In this document: positions 49,851-58,489 of the stretch, one piece after another
Layout: every line of letters starts with the position of its first letter
Numbering within the stretch: position 1 is the first letter of the stretch
Source of the DNA: JAKVCB01 sp965243695
GTDB lineage: Bacteria > Planctomycetota > Planctomycetia > Pirellulales > Lacipirellulaceae
DNA: 64,000 nt
Assembly (NCBI GenBank): GCA_965243695.1
Contig: CBDEWC010000039.1
Span: forward strand, 186,001 to 250,000
Direction: 5' to 3'
Notes under the pieces: generated by a model
The model's database searches: none
Seen by the model: only the letters and a program-made list of their open reading frames with translations
What the model was told of the DNA's origin: nothing
Translations under genes and position numbers: made by a program

Positions 49851-49875
49851 CCCCATGAGAGGAATGGGACGCCGG

Positions 49876-50052
49876 TTATTCAGTCTCGACGACCGTGCGC
49901 CCCATGTAGGAGCCGCAGTTCGGACAGACGACATGCGACAGAGTCATCTGTCCACACTTCGCGCATGGCTGAAGCTGTTTTGCCTTCAAGGCGTCGTGGG
50001 ATCGACGCTTACCGCTACGCGAATTGGAATGTTTTCTTTTAGGGACAGCCAT
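49876..50052 (-). CDS. rpmF: 50S ribosomal protein L32
   Basis: A 58-residue small gene that is easy to miss. From ATG 50052 it reads MAVPKRKHSNSRSGKRRSHD, then LQPCAKCGQ and VCPNCGSYMGRTVVETE before TAA at 49876. The basic N-terminus and two CxxC pairs forming a zinc ribbon are diagnostic of zinc-containing L32, a component of the large ribosomal subunit. It lies upstream of the fab genes on the same strand, as in many bacteria. No DUF177 (YceD) gene is recognisable just upstream. Confidence 0.93.
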   Translation of the reverse strand: MAVPKRKHSNSRSGKRRSHDALKAKQLQPCAKCGQMTLSHVVCPNCGSYMGRTVVETE

Positions 50053-50949
50053 GGGATCCGAGTCCAGTGATTTAGAAGTCTTTGCGACGATTCGAAGCAG
50101 CTTCAGAATAGGGGACAGGCCCCAAGATTGTCAACGCTCTGGACGGTCGCGACAACGATTTGCCAGTTTGGGAAAAATTTGGCAAAAGAGCAAAGCTTGG
50201 TAGGTAACAGGGGCTGCTCGTAGCGTTGGGGGTGGTTTTGGAGCCATTGGGGTGGCAATGCCAAAACGCCAATTTGACCGGTGGTGGCGATCGGGCAGCG
50301 GAAAAAGCGTATTTCTCAGCGAGTTTTTCGGGGACGGGCAAGTGTCGTGTGAGGCGTATTGCCCGAGATATTTTGGGCTATCGAGCGGGCCTGCTACAGG
50401 GTCTGGTAGCAATATGGGCGATGGTGGATGCCTGGTGTTTACCAGGGGGATTCCCGTCCAACTCTTTGTCAAACGGCAGGTGTGCCGGGGGCTGTGACTG
50501 GTTAAAACAATCGAAATTCTTGTGGTATTCATTAATTTCCCCCTATTGGGGATCGTTTTTTCAGCTTGACCGCCTCCGGCGGTGTGGTCTCGGTTGTGCG
50601 TCAAGTCGATGGCGAGGCTGGTTGGAGAGTCGTTTTTTGGTGGACTGGGTTTTCTGGCTTGATGACCGACGTGACTTCCCAGTTCGGTCTCGCCACGGAG
50701 AGAAACAAGAATTCCAGGAGATTCGAATCAATCCGAGTTTCCCAAATAGGCCATCGGTCGGGTATCCTGGCGGTAGATTCAGAATGGTTCAGGTCCAAGA
50801 TGGACCCGCCGTCAGCGGGCGGGTGTTGTGGGAGCAGTGCTTTGAGGGTTCAAGCCGTACGGGGTGATCGCTTGCAAGTATTTTATGGAAGTTATTGCCG
50901 ACGGGCCGGCAAGGTATCCAGGCGGCAGATATCTGCCAACGAGTAAAAA
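50053..50949. other. long divergent intergenic region with small hairpins
   Basis: No gene is supported in these roughly 900 bases between rpmF (minus) and the ATP-grasp gene (plus). Perfect small stem-loops occur: ACCGCC-TCC-GGCGGT near 50569-50583 and ACCCGCC-loop-GGCGGGT at 50804-50824. Promoters for both flanking genes should lie here. Confidence 0.45.
50804..50824 (+). promoter_or_regulatory. GC-rich stem-loop in the leader of the ATP-grasp operon
   Basis: ACCCGCC (50804-50810) pairs perfectly with GGCGGGT (50818-50824) around a seven-base loop, about 125 bases before the ATP-grasp start. It could affect translation or termination in the leader; no U-run follows. Confidence 0.35.
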
Positions 50950-52443
50950 ATGACAGTGACACAATCGCAGCGAGCAAATGGTCAGACGCAATCTCCAGCG
51001 GATGAGGCGTCCCCCAGCTTTCGCAACTACGAAGTGGGGAATTTCTACGATGAGATGTTCGATGCCCAGGGTGTGCCGCGTTCTGAGTGTCGTCTCCTCT
51101 ACGAGCGGATGAAATCGATTTCAGCAAATGACCTTGCGCAGCGCAAGCGGGCTGCTGTTCATTCGATGCTTCAGCTTGGAATCACGTTTGCTGTTTACGG
51201 TGACAAACAGGGCGAGGAACGGATTATACCCTTTGACATAGTGCCTCGTATTATTCGCCAGCAAGAGTGGCAAGAGTTGGAGCGCGGACTGAAACAAAGG
51301 ATTACTGCGCTGAATATGTTCATGCAGGACATTTATCATGATCAGAAGATCATCCGGGATGGGGTTGTCCCAGAATACGTGATTGCAACAGCGCCTGGGT
51401 TTCGGACTGCGTGTGTGGGGCTCACGCCTCCCAAGAATGTCTGGTGTCACATCACTGGGACCGATCTTGTTCGCGATCGCGATGGACAAATGTACGTTTT
51501 GGAAGACAACATGCGATGCCCGTCTGGCGTGTCGTATGTGTTGGAGAATCGTCAACTTATGAAGCAAACGTTTCCGCGCCTGTTTGAACAAACATCGATC
51601 CAGCCGGTAGACGATTATTCCAGTCGGTTACTGGATGCGTTGCAATATACGATGGACGACCAAACCAGTTCACCGACGGTCGCTTTGTTATCTCCTGGGA
51701 TGTACAACTCGGCCTACTTTGAGCATTCGTTCCTTGCACAGCAGATGGGGATCGATTTGGTCGAAGGGCGAGACCTGGCCGTTGCCGATGGTTTTGTTTA
51801 CAAACGAACTACGCAGGGGTACGAGAGGGTCGACGTATTGTACCGAAGGATTGACGACGACTTCCTGGATCCAATTACTTTTCGTGAAGACTCGATGTTG
51901 GGCGTACCGGGCCTGTTTGAGGCTTATTGGTCGGGAAGAGTTGCTTTGGCCAATGCACCAGGGACCGGAGTGGCGGACGACAAGGTGACGTATGCTTATG
52001 TTCCACAGATCATCAAGTACTATCTGAACGAAGACCCGATCATTCCCAACGTGCCAACTTACGTTTGCTGGGAAGAGTCGCAGAAGCAGCATGTACTTGC
52101 CAATCTTGACACCTTGGTTGTCAAGCCTGCCAACGAGGCAGGTGGCTACGGGTTAATGATTGGCCCGGCGGCGAGCAAGCAAGAACGGGAAACGTGTGCT
52201 GACCAGATTCGTGCCAACCCGCGAAATTATATTGCCCAGCCCACGCTGAATTTATCTCGGGTACCCGTTCTTACGGAAGATGGCCTTCAGGGGCGGCACG
52301 TCGACCTTAGACCCTTCATTATTTACGGCAGCGACATTTATGTATTGCCAGGTGGCCTGACTCGCGTGGCACTGACGAAAGACTCACTGGTGGTCAATTC
52401 CTCGCAAGGGGGCGGCAGTAAGGACACATGGGTCGTGACGTGA
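50950..52443 (+). CDS. circularly permuted ATP-grasp protein (DUF404/DUF407 type)
   Basis: The 497-residue protein matches the circularly permuted ATP-grasp family (CP_ATPgrasp_2). It has NFYDEMFDAQGVPR near the N-terminus, then FDIVPRII, the ATP-grasp-like MYVLEDNMRCPSGVSYVLENR, and, later, VVKPANEAGGYGLMIG and VDLRPFIIYG. The family is predicted to form peptide-like bonds, ligating amino acids or modifying peptides, but no product is known. It starts an operon with an alpha-E protein, an Anbu-like protease and a transglutaminase, a gene set reported in comparative-genomic work on amidoligases. The ATP-binding Lys of the KPANEAGGYG loop is present. Confidence 0.93.
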   Translation: MTVTQSQRANGQTQSPADEASPSFRNYEVGNFYDEMFDAQGVPRSECRLLYERMKSISANDLAQRKRAAVHSMLQLGITFAVYGDKQGEERIIPFDIVPRIIRQQEWQELERGLKQRITALNMFMQDIYHDQKIIRDGVVPEYVIATAPGFRTACVGLTPPKNVWCHITGTDLVRDRDGQMYVLEDNMRCPSGVSYVLENRQLMKQTFPRLFEQTSIQPVDDYSSRLLDALQYTMDDQTSSPTVALLSPGMYNSAYFEHSFLAQQMGIDLVEGRDLAVADGFVYKRTTQGYERVDVLYRRIDDDFLDPITFREDSMLGVPGLFEAYWSGRVALANAPGTGVADDKVTYAYVPQIIKYYLNEDPIIPNVPTYVCWEESQKQHVLANLDTLVVKPANEAGGYGLMIGPAASKQERETCADQIRANPRNYIAQPTLNLSRVPVLTEDGLQGRHVDLRPFIIYGSDIYVLPGGLTRVALTKDSLVVNSSQGGGSKDTWVVT

Positions 52444-52550
52444 ACTGGTGTAACGCCAGGTGTTGCGAGTCGTGACTGTGCAAATCCCTTTGCTGGTGCG
52501 ATGTTGCCCAAAATTTCTGGAAACCAATCCTTTAGCCCCCCGACAATATC

Positions 52551-53516
52551 ATGCTCAGTCGCGTCGCTGATTCGATTTACTGGATGAGTCGATACATTGA
52601 ACGGGCAGAGAATGTCGCGAGATTCATCTCTGTTAATCTTAATCTTAGTCTCGATATGCCGGGTGAGACCGGTGAGCAGTGGCGCCCTTTGGTTATCACC
52701 ACTGGGGACGATCAACTGTTTGTCTCCCAATATGGGGCTGCCACGAAAGAAAAGGTGGTTGATTTCCTCACATTCGACGAAACAAACCCCAATTCAATCC
52801 AGTCCTGTTTGCGGACAGCCCGCGAAAATGCGCGTGGTGTGAGAGAAATTATTTCTGCAGAAATGTGGGAGCACATCAATAAGTTCTATCTGCTGGTTCG
52901 CGACTTTGGATCCCTGGATCAAGTGATGGACGATCCGTATCAGTTCTTCGAACAGGTCAACATGTCGGGCCAACAGTTTTCTGGTGTAACGGACTCCACC
53001 ATGACCCATGGTGAAGCCTGGCATTTTTGCCACCTTTCTCGAATGCTTGAGCGCGCCGACAAAACATCTCGTATTCTGGATGTTAAGTATTTTATATTGC
53101 TCCCCGAGGCGACCGATGTTGGTACTCCTTATGACGACATTCAGTGGGCGGCATTGTTGCGATCAGCGAGTGCTTTAGAAATGTATCGCCAGCGGTACGG
53201 GCGGATTACTCCGGCTGAAGTCGTTCAGTTTTTGATACTTGACCAGGAATTTCCGCGCGCCGTCCTCCATTGTCTGACGAAAGCGAACGAGTCGTTGCAT
53301 GCCATTTCAGGCACCATTCCTGGCGGTTTTTCCAACTTGCCAGAACAACGGCTTGGCCAGTTGTGGGCGGAACTGGCCTACACGAAGTCTGAGGAGGTAA
53401 TTGCAGGTGGGTTGCACGAGTTCGTCGACCGTTTTCAGAGGCAACTCAACCTGGTTGGTGAAGCGGTGCACGACACGTTCTTTCACATGCAGCCGCTGGA
53501 GACCGTAATGGGGTGA
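52551..53516 (+). CDS. alpha-E domain protein (DUF403)
   Basis: This all-helical 321-residue protein begins MLSRVADSIYWMSRYIERAENVARFISVNLNL, the conserved alpha-E start. The conserved segments HFCHLSRMLERADKTSRILDVKYF and DIQWAALLRSASALEMY follow. It is nearly always encoded beside the circularly permuted ATP-grasp gene and is thought to work with it, probably as a partner of the predicted peptide ligase. It lies 107 bases after the ATP-grasp gene. No catalytic site is identified in the family. Confidence 0.92.
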   Translation: MLSRVADSIYWMSRYIERAENVARFISVNLNLSLDMPGETGEQWRPLVITTGDDQLFVSQYGAATKEKVVDFLTFDETNPNSIQSCLRTARENARGVREIISAEMWEHINKFYLLVRDFGSLDQVMDDPYQFFEQVNMSGQQFSGVTDSTMTHGEAWHFCHLSRMLERADKTSRILDVKYFILLPEATDVGTPYDDIQWAALLRSASALEMYRQRYGRITPAEVVQFLILDQEFPRAVLHCLTKANESLHAISGTIPGGFSNLPEQRLGQLWAELAYTKSEEVIAGGLHEFVDRFQRQLNLVGEAVHDTFFHMQPLETVMG

Positions 53517-53710
53517 CTAAGCGTGAAGTGTGTGTGGTGGGATGCAGGAGTGAGATGGGCCAGGCGTATTTTCACCCGGTCGCCTTTAAACGATTCGCCA
53601 AACGCTCCACCGATGGGAACTCAAGAACCGAGAACAGTTCCTCAGCGGTGAATTTTTTTAGACAGGGTTGGCAACTTGAATTTGTTCTTTGCTGTTTGAG
53701 GCCACAACTG

Positions 53711-54478
53711 ATGACTTTTTGCTTGGGGATGCGTATTCAGGATGGTTTGGTTGGTATTGCAGATACTCGTGTCACTTCCGGGAGTGAATGCATCACGGCA
53801 CGTAAAGTGTCGATCTACCAGGGTAAGGATTGGTCGGTCTTTACGATGATGTCGGGCCTCCGCTCGGTTCGCGACAAGGTACGTACCTACTTCGACGAGT
53901 TTATGGGCGATGGCGAGGAGATGCGATACGACCGAATTTTCAAGGTCGTGAATTTGTTTGCCGACCAGGTGCGGCGGGTGTCGAAAGAAGATAAAGAATC
54001 ATTGCATGATTCCGGGTTGACTTTTAATATGCACGCTCTGATTGGGGGCCAGCTTTCAGGGGATGTAGAACACAAGCTTTACATGATTTATCCCGAGGGG
54101 AATTGGGTCGACGTTGGTGAGGGGTCGCCTTATCAGATTATTGGAGCAAGCGGTTACGGAAAACCGGTGTTAGATCGCACGCTAAAATTCACCGATTCGG
54201 TTGCGTTTGCGCTCAAAGTCGGAACCTTGGCATTCGATTCTACGCGAATTAGTGCTGCCGATGTTGACTTGCCCGTCGATGTCGTCTTGTACAAGAAGGG
54301 ATCGTATCACATGATATCACAACGTTTTGAGAAGCGTGATCTGATGGAGATCTCTGAATGGTGGCAGGAACAGCTGAGAAATTCCGTTCACGAACTGTCC
54401 CTCGGGTGGGCTGAGTCGTTACTTGCCAAGTTGCCGGCAGCAGAGACGTTTCCTTCATCGTCCAACAAGAAAAGTTGA
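53711..54478 (+). CDS. Anbu-type proteasome-like protease
   Basis: From ATG 53711 (GAGG nine bases before) the protein is 255 residues. It starts MTFCLGMRIQDGLVGIADTR, so Thr would become the N-terminal nucleophile once Met is removed, as in proteasome beta subunits and HslV. The Asp of IADTR and the Lys of ITARKVSIYQG fit the active-site triad of Anbu (COG3484) proteins, the proposed bacterial ancestor of proteasome beta subunits. The frame opens at a GTG at 53513, but that would bury the nucleophile. No regulatory ATPase partner is nearby. It fits the ATP-grasp/alpha-E/transglutaminase gene set. Confidence 0.9.
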   Translation: MTFCLGMRIQDGLVGIADTRVTSGSECITARKVSIYQGKDWSVFTMMSGLRSVRDKVRTYFDEFMGDGEEMRYDRIFKVVNLFADQVRRVSKEDKESLHDSGLTFNMHALIGGQLSGDVEHKLYMIYPEGNWVDVGEGSPYQIIGASGYGKPVLDRTLKFTDSVAFALKVGTLAFDSTRISAADVDLPVDVVLYKKGSYHMISQRFEKRDLMEISEWWQEQLRNSVHELSLGWAESLLAKLPAAETFPSSSNKKS

Positions 54479-54605
54479 GCCTGTTTTCATTGCATGTGGA
54501 AGGCCCAAGCAGGAAGCTATCTGTCATGAGGGACTGTGGGAGCTGTCGCGCCGATAAGGAAAGACGGGGGCATCTCCGCGGTTTGCACTTCGGAAGGATT
54601 TTGCC

Positions 54606-55469
54606 TTGTTCTACCAAATCGACCATTTGACAGAATACTGCTTTTCGCGCCCGGTCTTTCTGGAGCCGCACCAGTTGCGATTGCGACCACGGGACGACGG
54701 TGGGCAACGACTCCAAGCCTTTAAGCTGACCGTTGATCCGGAGCCAGTTGGTTTAACGAACACGCTTGATGCTGAAGGAAACAATGTTGCGATTGCATGG
54801 TTTAATGGACTCTATGACCATCTTCATATCCGGGCTGAGATTGAAATCGAAACGATACGACAGAATCCCTTCGATTATTTATTGACGCCCAGTAATAATC
54901 GCTTTCCCATTGCTTACCAGGCGTGTGAAATGAATGCCCTCGCCTATCTGCGTCAACGGCAGTCGGGCCAGGAGCAGGAGCAAGCCGTTGAAGAGTTTGC
55001 CCAGCAGATCCACCAGTCAACAAATGGGCAGGTCGTTCCTTTTTTACGTCAACTATGCGATGTCATTCACGATCAGTTCGAAATCATTCGCCGAGAAGAG
55101 GGTCCGCCTCATGCGCCCGCGGTTACGTTGGACATGAGGCGCGGGGCATGTCGCGATGTGGCTGTTTTGTTCATGGATGCTTGCCGCGTACTAGGGTTGG
55201 CTGCCCGGTTCGTAAGTGGTTACCAGGAAGGAGATGCCGACCAGGCTCAGCGCGATCTTCATGCCTGGGCCGAGGTCTATCTGCCCGGAACTGGCTGGCG
55301 AGGTTACGATCCAACCAACGGATTGGCCGTTGCCGATCGCCATTTGGCTGTGGCTGCCTCTGTGTCACCAGAACTAACGCTTCCGATCATTGGAACTTTT
55401 CGTGGTGATGACGTGACGGCCCAGGTCCATGTCAATCTGGAGTTGGAGTCCGAGACACCGGTCAACTAG
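54606..55469 (+). CDS. transglutaminase-like cysteine protease family protein
   Basis: The 287-residue protein starts with TTG 54606 (GGAAGG about 10 bases before) and has an N-terminal beta-rich domain typical of bacterial transglutaminase-like proteins (FYQIDHLTEYCFSRPVFLEPHQLRL). A transglutaminase core follows: Cys in RRGACRDVAVLFM, His in DLHAWAEVYLPGTGWRGYD and the Asp of YDPTNG, the papain-like triad. Such proteins are usually proteases or amidases rather than protein cross-linkers. It ends the ATP-grasp/alpha-E/Anbu set and could cleave the product made by the ATP-grasp enzyme. Confidence 0.93.
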   Translation: MFYQIDHLTEYCFSRPVFLEPHQLRLRPRDDGGQRLQAFKLTVDPEPVGLTNTLDAEGNNVAIAWFNGLYDHLHIRAEIEIETIRQNPFDYLLTPSNNRFPIAYQACEMNALAYLRQRQSGQEQEQAVEEFAQQIHQSTNGQVVPFLRQLCDVIHDQFEIIRREEGPPHAPAVTLDMRRGACRDVAVLFMDACRVLGLAARFVSGYQEGDADQAQRDLHAWAEVYLPGTGWRGYDPTNGLAVADRHLAVAASVSPELTLPIIGTFRGDDVTAQVHVNLELESETPVN

Positions 55470-55636
55470 CCTGAGATTGTTAGATGGACTAGCTGCTGAC
55501 ACTCGAAGAAAGACGGCCGTTTTCACGATTTGTTGTCAGGAGCGTGAGTGCCAGAGCCTTTTCGAGCGATTTAGCTCCTGAGCAACCATCTACCCCGGCC
55601 GACTTTACCACCGCTTTGTTGATTTTGTCTGGTGAT

Positions 55637-56743
55637 TTAGTTAAACAGCGGTAACCGATTGTCTTCATCAGGATCGTTTTTTTCTGGCGGTGCAGTCCCC
55701 AGGTGTTCATATCCACGGGCTGTCAGTTTGCGGCCTCTCGGTGTACGCACCAACAGGCCAGTCCGCAGGAGAAAAGGCTCGACCTCATCAGAGAGTGTGT
55801 CGATCGCCGTGTTCATGGTGTGGGCGACCGCCTCCACCCCAGCTGGCCCTCCCTGGAACACACGAAGCAGTGTTTCCAGGTATTTGCGATCCTGGGGGTC
55901 AAGGCCAAGCTCATCAATGCCGAGCATCTTCAGGGCGCGGTTGGCGATGTCCAGGTTGATGAATCCATCGGCCCGACTGGTTGCATAGTCGCGAACCCAA
56001 CGTAGCCGATTGTTGGCAATTCGCGGTGTGCCCCGACTTGAATCAGCAATTTTCATGGCTGCTTCATTGTCAATCGGAACCTTGAGCTTTTCACCATTGC
56101 GACAGACGATTTCTGTGAGTTCGACAACACTATAAAAATCGAGGTGTTCCCGAATTTGAAAACGATCGCGCAGCGGGGCGGAGAGCAAGCCGGTTCGAGT
56201 TGTCGCACCAATGAACGTGAATGGGCGGAGATTCATATTCACGGTGCGGGCGTTTACGCCTTCACCCAGGGTAATGTCGACGCGAAAATCCTCCATCGCT
56301 GGATACATGAATTCTTCGACCGCCATGGGGAGCCGATGAATCTCGTCAATAAACAAGACCGAGCCCGCTTCGGCATTGGTCAGGTAGGGCAATAGATCTT
56401 TCGGGGCAGCCAGTGTTGCTCCACTGGCAATCTGCAGAGTAACACCCAGATCACGTGGGATGCAGGTTGCAAAGGTCGTCTTGCCAAGTCCTGGAGGGCC
56501 ATCCAAAAGAATGTGCCCGAGAGGTTCGTTACGAATTGTGGCAGCATCAACGGCGATTTTGAGCCGCTCATAAACTTCTCGTTGGCCCACCATTTCCGCC
56601 ATCGACTTTGGTCGCAACGCGGTTTCGTCCTCCCGGGTTGGAGCGGAATCGTCATGCAATATCTCGCGATTGCCGGTTGCATCGGGCCGAGTTGGCTCGT
56701 TGCGAGTGTTGTCCAGGGGGGTCAGGATGGTTTTCCGAGGCAT
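55637..56743 (-). CDS. ruvB: Holliday junction branch migration helicase RuvB
   Basis: The 368-residue AAA+ motor drives branch migration with RuvA. It has LRPKSMAEMVGQREVYERLK, the Walker A LLDGPPGLGKTTFA, Walker B VLFIDEIHRL, sensor 1 FTFIGATTRTGLLSAPLRDRFQ, and the C-terminal winged helix LLVRTPRGRKLTARGYEHL. It is separated from ruvA and ruvC (60.6-62.0 kb), so ruvAB is not an operon here. Convergent with the transglutaminase gene. Confidence 0.97.
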   Translation of the reverse strand: MPRKTILTPLDNTRNEPTRPDATGNREILHDDSAPTREDETALRPKSMAEMVGQREVYERLKIAVDAATIRNEPLGHILLDGPPGLGKTTFATCIPRDLGVTLQIASGATLAAPKDLLPYLTNAEAGSVLFIDEIHRLPMAVEEFMYPAMEDFRVDITLGEGVNARTVNMNLRPFTFIGATTRTGLLSAPLRDRFQIREHLDFYSVVELTEIVCRNGEKLKVPIDNEAAMKIADSSRGTPRIANNRLRWVRDYATSRADGFINLDIANRALKMLGIDELGLDPQDRKYLETLLRVFQGGPAGVEAVAHTMNTAIDTLSDEVEPFLLRTGLLVRTPRGRKLTARGYEHLGTAPPEKNDPDEDNRLPLFN

Positions 56744-57201
56744 CAGAGCTGGCTGCCTAAGGTCAGTGTACTTTTGTACGGTATTGGTCTCTTACTATAG
56801 CAGATTTTTGTCGACCCGGAACAGGTGAACTCTGGCAGTCAGAGATGCGGATGGAGAAGTCGCGGTGGAACGGTCCAGTCGGTCGATGGGTCCTGGTCAA
56901 ATGCTCTCCGTTCCAAGCAGGTTTGGTTCTGGATAAGCCCCGTTCTTTAGACACGTTTGGTTGTAAGAACCTCGCATGTTAGGCCTATCGGGCTCAGGCT
57001 TATCCGATCCTCGATGGTGCCAAATGCGGGGATCTGGGACCGATTTTTATGCCGGTATCACGGCCGGAAAAATGGCCGACCGTGCAAGGCCGATGTTTTA
57101 CTCCGTAGGGTGGACTTTGGTACGGGCTTTGCCCGAGGAGTCAGGAGGGCTTTCTGGCGACCGAGAGTCAGGCCAGGCCTTACGGAGCAACACCGTATGG
57201 G
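56744..57201. other. intergenic region
   Basis: The gap lies between the ruvB start and the end of the first alpha/beta hydrolase, both on minus, and should hold the ruvB promoter. I see no gene or repeat. Confidence 0.4.
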
Positions 57202-58014
57202 CTAGGAGACCAGTTGGTGCGATGGGCGACTGACTGGTTCACACACCTGGTCCACGTTTTGCTCAATGCGGGTCAGGAAGTGATCGAGAGCAACGTAATA
57301 ACTGGGAGGCTGAGACTCAAGGTGCCCGTTCCCTGAGATTTCATAAAACTGTTTATTCTCGGTTGGAGCCGCTTCATGCAATTTAAGGCCCAACCCGATT
57401 GGGACAATCCGATCAGCCGTACCGTGGCTTTGAAAAACAGGACCATCGTATTGCCGGATTCGGTTCAGCGAATCGTAGCGGTTACTCATGAACCAATGGA
57501 GCGGAAACCAGGGACAGAGTGCCCGGGTTGTGTCATCGAGCGAAGAGAACGTATTCTCCAGCACTAGTGCGCGGGCTCCTTGCTCTGCCGCGGTGGCAAT
57601 GGCAATGGCACCTCCAAGCGATCGTCCCATGACGATCACGTCCTCCGGAAGTACATTTTCCCGCCGAGCGAGCCACTGGTGGGCAGCGATGCCATCGGCA
57701 ATACAGCCCCCCTCAAACGGCTTTCCGCGACTTTTCCCGTATCCCCGATAATCAAAGACAAAAACGGTTGCTTCCAAACGGGATTGAATACGGAATATAA
57801 GATTGGCCTGATCGGCGACGTGCTGCCCATTCCCGTGACAAAACAGGATGAGCCTTTGGGCATTGGCATGGGGTAAATACCAACCGTGGATTTTGGTATC
57901 ATCTGAGGACCGAAACCACACATTTTGTGGCCGCAACCATGATGGACGCCAATCGCCACGGTTCTTGGATGGCGTGGGGTAAACACAACGACGTTCGATA
58001 GCTTGGATAATCAC
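57202..58014 (-). CDS. alpha/beta hydrolase (ABHD13/17-like)
   Basis: The 270-residue protein has the hydrolase fold: oxyanion region ILFCHGNGQHVAD near residue 67, then VFDYRGYGKSRGKPFE, the nucleophile elbow MGRSLGGAIAIA near residue 140, the Asp in SHGTADRIVP, and the catalytic His in GNGHLESQP. It is a close paralogue of the second hydrolase in this window (59686-60540) but lacks that protein's N-terminal membrane helix. The substrate is unknown; family members include thioesterases and depalmitoylases. It is divergent from the sulfotransferase gene that lies between the two paralogues. Confidence 0.85.
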   Translation of the reverse strand: MIIQAIERRCVYPTPSKNRGDWRPSWLRPQNVWFRSSDDTKIHGWYLPHANAQRLILFCHGNGQHVADQANLIFRIQSRLEATVFVFDYRGYGKSRGKPFEGGCIADGIAAHQWLARRENVLPEDVIVMGRSLGGAIAIATAAEQGARALVLENTFSSLDDTTRALCPWFPLHWFMSNRYDSLNRIRQYDGPVFQSHGTADRIVPIGLGLKLHEAAPTENKQFYEISGNGHLESQPPSYYVALDHFLTRIEQNVDQVCEPVSRPSHQLVS

Positions 58015-58489
58015 GTCAGGTTAAGTTCGCGAATTTGCGATTTCCACACGAAAGCCACAGTACACTTCACACTTCCGTTTTACGTTGCTGGTGTCAAAAC
58101 GTTGGTGGGGCTCGCCTAGGTCGTTCAATGGTCAAGTTCGAAGCGAAAACGGAAGACCACCTAGAATGGTGAAATGGCGGGGTATTGGAGGTTTAGGAAA
58201 GATTTTATGATAATCGGTTGAGGGGGCTTGTGAAAGGGGCCGCAGCCAATTTGCCAGAGATAACTTTTCCACGAGTCTATCCACGGTTTTCAGGTCTTTT
58301 TTCGGTGGTTGGGGTGGGCTCCCTGGTCGTCGGGCCTTCACAATGGTCTCTCAAGGAGATTATCGGCTATGCACCGACAAGGCTCACATCTGGGCCGGCA
58401 AGAATTGGATTGTAGGGAGATAAGCTATCATGCCAGGCAGCTACCTTTTGGTGAGCCGCTGCTGTTGCAGGGATTGGTAAAACTTTGCC
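58015..58489. other. divergent intergenic region
   Basis: This gap between the first hydrolase (minus) and the sulfotransferase (plus) should hold promoters for both. I see no gene, tRNA or strong repeat. Confidence 0.4.

Larger units (their letters stand above)
49276..49875. other. intergenic region between rpmF and fabD with two minisatellites
   Basis: This gap of about 600 bases occupies the place of plsX-fabH in many bacteria. I see no coding sequence in it. It contains a four-copy 16-base repeat and a three-copy 19-base repeat, listed separately, and a GATCCA-rich run at 49761-49788. Confidence 0.5.

Noticed and set aside
49575..50070. Open frames on both strands through the 19-base repeat
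   Set aside because: They only translate the tandem repeat and overlap rpmF, which is strongly supported on minus.
53513..53710. Upstream start for the Anbu-type protease
   Set aside because: The Thr nucleophile must be next to the initiator Met, so the GTG start at 53513 would inactivate the enzyme.
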